Below, one piece after another: positions 61,501 to 64,000 of a stretch of 64,000 nt of DNA. The stretch's first letter is position 1; each line of letters starts with the position of its first letter. The position numbers were made by a program, and so were the translations under genes. Source of the DNA: Gerris lacustris (lineage: Eukaryota; Arthropoda; Insecta; Hemiptera; Gerridae). The DNA lies in contig OX578281.1 in the NCBI GenBank assembly GCA_951217055.1, positions 63,304,043 to 63,368,042 of the forward strand, in the 5' to 3' direction. A model generated the notes under the pieces. It saw nothing but the letters and a program-made list of their open reading frames with translations. It made no database searches and had not been told where the DNA came from.

Positions 61501-62187
61501 CTTACCTTATGGAATCGCTTATTTATGCCTTGTCCACCGATGAATTAATGGCAACTGGGAGCTGGGCCATTTCTTTTTTGTTGACATGCCAAACTTGCCC
61601 TTCTGCGGGAACATTGTAAAGAGATAGATAAAGCTTTGATTTTCACAGGATCGTTTAATTAAATTATTTAAAAAACAGTGGTAAAGGTGGCCACCGATAA
61701 GAGTGGGCCGTTTTATTTTTAACGTCCCCGCAGAGCGATATGTTTGGGAAGGTGGACACCCCAAACGGCCCACTCTTATCGGTGGCCACCTTTACCACTG
61801 TTTTTGAAATAATTTAATTAAACGATCCTGTGAAAATCAAAACTTTATCTATCTCTTTTCAATGTTCCCGCAGAAGGGCAAGTTTGGCATGTCAACAAAA
61901 AAGAAATGGCCCAGCGCACAGTTGCCATAAACCCAATTCATCGGTGGACACGACATAAATAAGCGATTCCATAAGGTAAGAAAACTTTATCAATCAGCGA
62001 CTCACTTCTTATGGTGGCCTGTGGACTAAGAAAAATATATATAAATATTTTATGTAATTTTTAAATTTGGCTACAGGTGGCTGGATGAGCGTGCCGCAGA
62101 GCAGGCCAGTCAACTGCCCCCCTGGCTTGGAATACCTAGCTACCCTTGACCAGCTTCTTGTACACCAAAAAGTTGAAATCCTTGAAG
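40984..62187 (+). CDS. Phospholipid scramblase, 5' part of gene (exons 1-4; 3' end outside window)
   Basis: The exons encode an N-terminal tail (exon 1 [17 protein letters not shown] with a PPPY WW-ligand; exon 2 Met/Pro-rich; exon 3 tandem GYPPSG repeats) and then the opening of the scramblase domain in exon 4 ([20 protein letters not shown]). That block is highly diagnostic of the PLSCR family, which moves phospholipids across membranes in a Ca2+-linked way and also serves in signalling. All visible introns are phase 1 with AG acceptors: about 9.2, 7.0 and 4.3 kb. The conserved beta-barrel, the palmitoylated Cys cluster, the Ca2+ site and the C-terminal helix must be encoded past position 64000. 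Only 215 or 256 residues are encoded here, depending on the exon 3 donor. The introns are crowded with mobile elements. Insects have several scramblase paralogues, so no symbol is assigned. Confidence 0.92.
41033..41898. other. Scramblase intron 1, 5' part; nothing specific seen
   Basis: Intron sequence following the exon 1 donor. No repeat or coding element was recognised. First-intron enhancers are possible but not readable. Confidence 0.4.
41899..43005. mobile_element. TIR element, 1107 bp, ends GGTTTGTTCCAA
   Basis: The ends GGTTTGTTCCAA and TTGGAACAAACC are inverted repeats flanked by TAATA on both sides (41894-41898 and 43006-43010). Subterminal regions are GC-richer and contain several TTGGAAC/GTTCCAA copies. 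A CAGGGCCTGATTAAG stretch at about 42198 resembles a hAT end, so a nested relic is likely. No transposase. Confidence 0.7.
43368..43609. repeat. Small foldback, about 33-bp arms
   Basis: ACAGAAAGGAGCACA...TTTCTTGAAACTGTA is inverted as ACAGTTTCAAGAAA...TGTGCTCCTTTCTGT. A second pair built on GTTTCATGAAAC lies inside and just outside. Non-coding. Confidence 0.6.
43610..44525. other. Intron 1, no gene seen
   Basis: AT-rich intron with T runs and (TTTA)n near 44300. No recognisable element. Confidence 0.4.
44534..45207. mobile_element. hAT-like non-autonomous element, 674 bp
   Basis: The ends CAGGGCCGGATTTAG and CTAAATCCGGCCCTG are 15-bp perfect inverted repeats flanked by the 8-bp duplication GTAATTGG (44526-44533, 45208-45215). 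The interior starts with a GGCCCCC-rich strip and has a scrap of family A (CTTACCGAAGGTAACGG, about 45089). No transposase. Confidence 0.87.
45497..45908 (+). mobile_element. Retroelement with direct terminal repeats and a tRNA-like core
   Basis: Flanked by a perfect 12-bp duplication TAGTATTTTTTT (45485-45496, 45909-45920). Its two ends are direct repeats: 45497-45583 and 45839-45908 both begin CTCTGTCTGT, share TTAATGATAATTATAATTT, and end GTAGTATGAATACTAC plus CAAAAAC. Between them are 170 bp of unique sequence and a tRNA-like segment (45754-45828). No protein is encoded. It could be a dimeric tRNA SINE or a TRIM-like element. Confidence 0.75.
45754..45828 (+). other. tRNA-like sequence (Ser-GGA-like anticodon), not a functional tRNA gene
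   Basis: It has an A box TAGCTTAGTTTGCTAGAG, a 5-bp stem CTATA/TATAG with loop CTGGAAA (anticodon position GGA), a B box GGTTCGAATCC and acceptor pairing TCCAG/CTGGA. The T stem has mismatches, acceptor pair 7:66 is C-C and the anticodon arm carries extra bases. Serine tRNAs also need a long variable arm, absent here. It is best read as a SINE head. Confidence 0.7.
46101..46132. other. Perfect 12-bp hairpin
   Basis: ATGTTGTACAAC and GTTGTACAACAT flank an 8-base loop. It lies just right of the GGGTGGGTT element in intron 1. Possibly a MITE remnant. Confidence 0.6.
46133..47327. other. Intron 1, no gene seen
   Basis: AT-rich intron. The open frame 46641-46943 is an Ile/Leu/Asn-rich by-product of the composition. 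Confidence 0.4.
47328..47935 (+). repeat. Interspersed repeat family A, copy 3 (longest)
   Basis: Matches 1145-1670 over its whole length: AGCTTACTGAAGGTAACGG start, TGTTGGTCCCATATAAGTTT, CACATGCGTACAAACATACA, GTACTCATCTGA, TAGCAGACTATTT end. Confidence 0.7.
48021..48440. mobile_element. MITE-like element, ends TTACTACGTTCACA
   Basis: TTACTACGTTCACA and TGTGAACGTAGTAA are 14-bp inverted ends with only limited divergence. Subterminal CATCGTTCACGGATC/GATCG motifs recur inside. No protein. Confidence 0.65.
48824..49816 (+). mobile_element. piggyBac-like element, 993 bp, TTAA target sites
   Basis: TTAA (48820-48823 and 49817-49820) flanks perfect 16-bp inverted repeats CCCTAGAACGCTAACC and GGTTAGCGTTCTAGGG. 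TTAA duplication and a CCCTAGAA end are the hallmarks of piggyBac. Inside, short inverted motifs of the type GAGTCAAAATGACTC recur three times. A frameshifted acidic coding stub remains (49300-49690). Confidence 0.88.
49300..49690 (+). pseudogene. Broken N-terminal stub of a piggyBac-like transposase
   Basis: ATG 49300 opens [15 protein letters not shown]...TDSD and reaches a stop at 49396-49398. The neighbouring frame continues with [18 protein letters not shown] and a Lys/Glu stretch until 49561, then a third segment [13 protein letters not shown] follows. The order acidic region, then basic linker, then a Trp followed by Pro resembles the N-terminus of piggyBac transposases before the DDD core, which is missing. 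Non-functional remnant; similarity judged by eye. Confidence 0.5.
49821..50230. other. End of intron 1, no gene seen
   Basis: AT-rich intron leading to the exon 2 acceptor ATATTTTCAG. Branch-point and polypyrimidine context is T-rich. Nothing else. Confidence 0.4.
50231..50413 (+). CDS. Scramblase exon 2 (Met/Pro-rich tail)
   Basis: After the acceptor ATATTTTCAG come 61 codons rich in the MPMPG motif, then GPKFGVSPS and a QPPYNPAF segment, ending at an AAAG|GTATAT donor in phase 1. The segment is low-complexity and probably disordered. Its open frame runs past the donor for a further 25 codons into the intron, so retention would add a hydrophobic tail before a stop. Splicing to exon 3 creates an Ala codon. 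Confidence 0.85.
50596..50809 (+). pseudogene. Non-LTR retrotransposon (LINE) ORF2 C-terminal remnant
   Basis: One frame reads [10 protein letters not shown], then [19 protein letters not shown] and ends ETRVLHQL and a TAG stop at 50807-50809. The pattern GRPR-x-RW-x-DDV followed by a Trp/Arg-rich tail is the usual end of insect LINE ORF2 (Jockey/I/R1-type). Only the last 50 or so residues remain. The 3' UTR with a TAG-type trinucleotide tail follows directly. Confidence 0.6.
50823..51117 (-). mobile_element. tRNA-derived SINE with trinucleotide tail
   Basis: On the minus strand the head reads GAGAGCCAGCGTGGACGTG and GGGGTTCGATTCC (B box) at about 51035-51047, and the 3' end is a CTACTACAACTACTA-type tail. 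The 13-bp AACTTTGGATGTA is present at both sides (50810-50822, 51118-51130). The length of about 295 bp suits a SINE. It abuts the LINE remnant, whose tail is the same trinucleotide type. Confidence 0.7.
51131..52075. other. Intron 2, no gene; old repeat debris
   Basis: A C run at about 51224-51234 and A runs. GTGGATCC/GGATCC motifs repeat near 51580-51660. No coding signal. Confidence 0.4.
52076..53218. mobile_element. Foldback element carrying a hAT insertion in its loop
   Basis: The ends AATATTGG...TAAATCTGCAC and GTGCAGATTTACCAATATT are inverted. The arms extend inward (CAGTAATTTTTTCC and GGAAAAAATACTG, diverged). The centre is split by 52294-53036. Without the insertion it is about 0.39 kb. 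Confidence 0.7.
52294..53036. mobile_element. hAT-like non-autonomous element, 743 bp
   Basis: The ends TAGGGTGGCCAA and TTGGTCACCCTA are inverted and flanked by the 8-bp duplication GCCTAACC (52286-52293, 53037-53044). It includes CCCGTTTTT/GTCCTGTTTTTT motifs common to this hAT group. No transposase frame. Confidence 0.82.
53491..54069. mobile_element. Foldback element family E, copy 2 (uninterrupted)
   Basis: AGTCCAGGAGATAGCGTGCA and TGCACGCTATCTCCTGGACT are perfect 20-bp inverted ends. Inside, CAAGCTAGAATTTTGTG pairs with CACAAAATTCTAGCTTG, and arms continue to a short central loop near 53780. Homologous to 11357-12756. Overlapping open frames are mirror images of each other. Confidence 0.82.
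54070..54470. other. Intron 2, no gene seen
   Basis: T/A-rich intron. Leu/Ile-rich frame at 54149-54400 is a composition artefact. GTAGAATTTGTTTTAATTTT is duplicated at about 54164 and 54201. Confidence 0.4.
54635..55017 (+). mobile_element. Chimeric tRNA/5S-rRNA-derived SINE, intact with target duplication
   Basis: AGGTCGACCCA is duplicated exactly at 54624-54634 and 55018-55028, and the element ends in an A run (about 55008-55016). The head has an A-box-like TGGCTCAGAGG (54646-54656), then a 5S-like block AAGTTAAGCAGC...GATGGATGGGTGA (54683-54725), then a tRNA-like B box GGTTCGATTCC (54746-54756). The remaining 260 bp form a body with short stem-forming repeats. It should be transcribed by RNA polymerase III and moved by a LINE in trans (family knowledge). 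Not protein-coding. Confidence 0.85.
54683..54728 (+). other. 5S rRNA internal-promoter-like block inside the SINE
   Basis: AAGTTAAGCAGCCTCGAGC followed by GGTCAGTAGATGGATGGGTG mirrors the box A, intermediate element and box C region of 5S rRNA. It is not a 5S gene: the 5' half and the 3' stem are missing. Confidence 0.75.
55510..55589. repeat. (AT)n microsatellite
   Basis: About 80 bases of pure AT repeat in scramblase intron 2. Confidence 0.97.
55590..57400. other. Intron 2, 3' part; no gene seen
   Basis: AT-rich. TCAGGACTGTCCCGTTT followed by GGCCCCTTTACCCTAAT at about 56640-56690 looks like the end of a hAT relic. The intron ends at the exon 3 acceptor TTGTTACAG. Confidence 0.4.
57401..57823 (+). 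CDS. Scramblase exon 3 (GYPPSG tandem repeats; donor ambiguous)
   Basis: The acceptor is TTGTTACAG. The exon encodes [14 protein letters not shown] and then about ten tandem GYPPSG-type units, a GYxPP array like those in annexin A7, rhodopsin tails and many scramblases, and ends with ...[15 protein letters not shown]. Three donors preserve phase 1: CAG|GTAATC after 57700 (best GT match), CTG|GTCAAG after 57796 (weak), and CAG|GCTAGT after 57823 (a GC-type donor). The last keeps the whole conserved open frame. If it is not used, the frame stops at TAG 57826-57828. The end given is the GC-donor version. The repeat is translated in one frame only; long open frames on the other strand and in frame 2 are by-products of the repeat. 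Confidence 0.85.
57829..58482. other. Intron 3, 5' part; no gene seen
   Basis: A T run directly follows the exon 3 stop/GC donor. TAACCCTTCGTTACATG and short family-A-like phrases (GATTTGTATGAAA, CAGTAGCCCTACATTAAT at about 58260-58318) suggest a decayed repeat. Confidence 0.4.
58483..58907. mobile_element. Foldback element, about 145-bp arms
   Basis: The left arm 58483-58627 (GGTGGTCCAAAAGTC, GGGGGATCCGTACCATG, GGGGCAACCA) is inverted in the right arm 58757-58907 (TGGTTGCC, CATGGTATGGATCCCCC, GACTTTTGCACCACC). C and G runs face each other near the ends. The spacer is about 130 bp. Confidence 0.82.
58908..60267. other. Intron 3; possible mRNA retrocopy tail and a small basic open frame
   Basis: At 59559-59600 an AATAAA hexamer is followed about 15 bases later by an A run of about 20, as in the 3' end of a reverse-transcribed mRNA. 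Its 5' limit and target duplication are not clear. Separately, ATG 59769 opens a 60-codon basic frame ([10 protein letters not shown]...TDEEKR) that stops at 59949-59951, directly on a GGTAAAT donor-like site. There is no known domain, so it is not called as a gene. Confidence 0.4.
60268..60755 (-). repeat. Interspersed repeat family C, copy 4 (inverted, partial)
   Basis: Reverse complement of the family C middle and 5' end: CTAAGTTCGTTGGACAGCG, CCAACAGCGACA, AATGAAAGAGCCAC near the end. It lacks the 3' terminal motif. Confidence 0.65.
60756..61452. other. Intron 3, no gene; small internal duplications
   Basis: A G run at about 60960-60971. TGTTACTCCCCTTRTA is duplicated (about 61098, 61166). 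TTTATTAGGTATAATTCAGTTGTGG at 61308 recurs at about 63341. Confidence 0.45.
61453..62030. mobile_element. Near-perfect foldback, about 261-bp arms, next to exon 4
   Basis: The left arm 61453-61713 is inverted at 61763-62030, with a 49-base spacer. Paired landmarks: AGTCCACAGGCCACCATAAG/CTTATGGTGGCCTGTGGACT, CAGGATCGTTTAATTAAATT/AATTTAATTAAACGATCCTG, CACCGATAAGAGTGGGCCGT/ACGGCCCACTCTTATCGGTG. Differences are few. It ends 46 bases before scramblase exon 4. Open frames across it are shadows. Confidence 0.92.
62077..62187 (+). CDS. Scramblase exon 4 (start of conserved scramblase domain)
   Basis: These 37 codons sit between a GGCTACAG acceptor and a GAAG|GTAATA donor. The exon starts two bases into a Gly codon and ends in phase 1. 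It encodes [20 protein letters not shown] and the [14 protein letters not shown] stretch, the signature entry to the scramblase beta-barrel. A large inverted repeat ends 46 bases before the acceptor. The following exon is not in the window. Confidence 0.95.
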
Positions 62188-62641
62188 GTAATAATATAAA
62201 AATGATATCAATTTAATATTATAACTAGTTTTTTTTACGTAGATTATTGGTTTACCTCAAGTTACCATGTTGATCTCGCACGTATTTTTATTAATTTAAT
62301 TTATTACGTTTATATTTATTTGTTATATTGTTATTTTGTTAAATTATTAATTTAAATGTTGGAGAAAGTGTTGAGATTATATGTCAAGTTTGACAAATCC
62401 AATTCGATTGGAAGATATTGACTAGTTGATCTCACCCACCTATGTAAAGCCACAATATCGTTTTACTGGCACGAATATGCCTCGGTGGAGGCGAAATATA
62501 CCCGATTAAGATGAATGTTTTTTAAAAATTCTTTTACCCTTACCGACCCACACCGAAGCGAACTAGTTTTTTTTTGTTATAACTATTATGTATATGGTGA
62601 ACTTGCTAAAAAAAAAACTCATTTCATGGAAAAAACATTGA
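62188..62641. other. Intron 4, 5' part; no gene seen
   Basis: Intron after the exon 4 donor. A degraded CTCACCCACC...GGTGGAGGCG segment at about 62430-62560 looks repeat-derived, without clear ends. Confidence 0.4.
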
Positions 62642-62649
62642 ATCATGGA

Positions 62650-62840
62650 CAGTGGCGTTGCTAGAGCATTGGAGCCTTCCCCTCCTCGCAAAAACTTTTT
62701 GGGGACCGAAAGAAAAAAAAGTTTGATTTTTATTGTGTTCTAAAGAGGCCCCCACTGGCATTTGTACAAGATAGTAATTTCATGTTAATTCATTTTTTTT
62801 TGGATTTGGGGGCCCCCCTGGCACCATAGTTATGCCACTG
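62650..62840. mobile_element. hAT MITE, 191 bp
   Basis: The ends CAGTGGCGTTGCTAGAG and ATAGTTATGCCACTG are inverted (CAGTGGCRTWRCTA). ATCATGGA is duplicated on both sides (62642-62649, 62841-62848), the 8 bp expected of hAT. The interior has GGCCCCCACTGG and GGGGCCCCCCTGG strips common to this MITE type. Confidence 0.87.
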
Positions 62841-62984
62841 ATCATGGACATGTCTCTGATCATTGAATCCACTTATCGACATTTCAATAATTTTCCATTT
62901 AGTGGAGAAAATCAGTACTTGTCTAATTGATATAGTAGATGGATCTTAAGGTGTGAAATTATGAAACATTAATCCATTTTGATT

Positions 62985-63310
62985 ACCATTTGGTCCGCTA
63001 GGAGCTCTGATATCATTTTATATTAAATTTAGAACCTCTATCGGTAAATACTACAGTGAATGCAGGTGAAAACCAATCTACCTCCTGTTATATCCTAACT
63101 TCCTGGCACGATATTTAAGAGCGTCACATTCTGATGTCGTTCATTGAACTTTAGCCTATCGTCAAAATATTGCACTATAAATTAAAACCAATCGACCTCC
63201 TGTTAAATCCTAACTTCCTGGCATGATATTTAAAAGCGAAACATTTTTCATGTGTTTTTTTTGCGTGACAGAAATATCTTCTGTACCCCAGAGCTAAAAA
63301 ATATCCCATG
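62985..63310 (-). repeat. Repeat family G, copy 2 (inverted)
   Basis: Two tandem halves with CCTGTTAAATCCTAACTTCC and GATATTTAARAGCG, reverse complement of 15220-15645. Confidence 0.65.
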
Positions 63311-63507
63311 TTAAAAAAAATGCATTGAAGGGTGATGTATGATTTATTAGGTATAGTTTAGTTGTGGTTTATCTATCCTAAAACTAAAGCTCATAAGTCT
63401 TCAAATAATTGTTAACAGGGATAACAATGGAAAAGAATAGCTTTATTGACTTCATTATTTGATGCAAAAGCCTCCTTTATCAGGGGTAATGGAGAAAATC
63501 ATCAGAT

Positions 63508-63840
63508 TTAATTTACATGCGAAGATATGGCCTTCTTCCACACTTGCCGTTCCATGGCTGTTTTGTGCCATACTCCTCCCATTCTTTTAACAAACTCATC
63601 TGACCATCTACTTGCCGGTTTTCCTCTGCTTCTAGTACAACCATACAGAGTCCCATTCTGTTGCCAGCCTTCTCCTGTATGTCTTTATTCTGTATGTATA
63701 CACACCCAGCCCATTTCCGTACCAACTTATCTCCTTGTATCATCATGCTCTTTGTTCTGCTCTTAGTAATTATTGTCTTGTTCCTAATTTTTTCTTTTCT
63801 GCTTATTGCTTACATCGATCTGATCTTGTGGCACTGAGCT
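63508..63840 (-). pseudogene. Non-LTR retrotransposon ORF2 C-terminal remnant
   Basis: On the minus strand one frame reads KLVRKWAGCV and, after a frameshift, RSRGKPASRWSDE, GGVWHKTAMERQVWKKA, then a stop (63508-63510). This matches the usual LINE ORF2 end: KW-AGH-VAR, then GRP-RW-DD, then W-A-DR-W-. The His/Arg of the first motif and the reading frame are lost. It lies in scramblase intron 4, antisense to the gene. The open frame on the plus strand here is its shadow. Confidence 0.7.
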
Positions 63841-64000
63841 CTGGGTAAGTTCAAATCAAAAATAGGGTGTAGTTACGCTGATAATTGATAAATCAACTGC
63901 TATTTTCCAGTTTGAACATTTTCCAGTTTAATTGAGGTTTTATCTCATTATAAATCATACAAATGTCCTAAGTCCGGTTGTTTGGTATATTGTGTCCGAG
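63841..64000. other. Intron 4 continues to the window edge
   Basis: No feature seen. The next scramblase exon is expected beyond the edge. Confidence 0.4.

Overview
The window looks like part of a large, AT-rich, transposon-rich animal genome, most probably an insect. The support is spliced protein-coding genes, very low GC outside one promoter, many (AT)n and homopolymer runs, and dense nested hAT, piggyBac-like, Helitron-like, foldback, SINE and LINE debris. The order (beetle, true bug or other) cannot be fixed from the sequence. No tRNA or rRNA gene, CRISPR array or prokaryotic gene is supported.

Two host genes are recognisable, facing apart across a CpG-rich promoter of about 0.7 kb near 40.3-40.98 kb. 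On the minus strand is an intact single-exon Rap2 GTPase (39752-40297, 181 aa). On the plus strand is the 5' part of a phospholipid scramblase gene. Four coding exons are visible (40984-41032, 50231-50413, 57401 to 57700 or 57823, and 62077-62187), all joined in phase 1. They encode a PPxY-containing, Met/Pro-rich and then GYPPS-repeat cytoplasmic tail, followed by the start of the scramblase domain. The remaining exons lie past the right edge.

Layout: 1-28 kb is intergenic or intronic sequence full of mobile elements. It holds a 93/99-bp satellite with dimer structure (3.2-4.56 kb), repeat families A to E, a long palindrome (19.1-20.0 kb), and a 3.3-kb hAT element with perfect 8-bp target duplications inserted in another element (22.7-26.1 kb). 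From 28 to 39.7 kb is an AT-rich tract with few mobile elements, which may include the Rap2 3' UTR, and which holds a nine-unit minisatellite. From 41 to 64 kb are the scramblase introns, crowded with elements whose ends and target duplications can be read exactly: hAT at 44534, 52294 and 62650, piggyBac-like at 48824, a chimeric tRNA/5S SINE at 54635, a second SINE at 50823, a tRNA-cored element with terminal repeats at 45497, and foldbacks at 53491, 58483 and 61453.

The best candidates for something undescribed are the chimeric tRNA/5S SINE (54635-55017), the tRNA-cored element with direct terminal repeats (45497-45908), and the near-perfect 261-bp inverted repeat ending 46 bp before scramblase exon 4. 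Family letters A to G are local labels for sequences that recur within this window.
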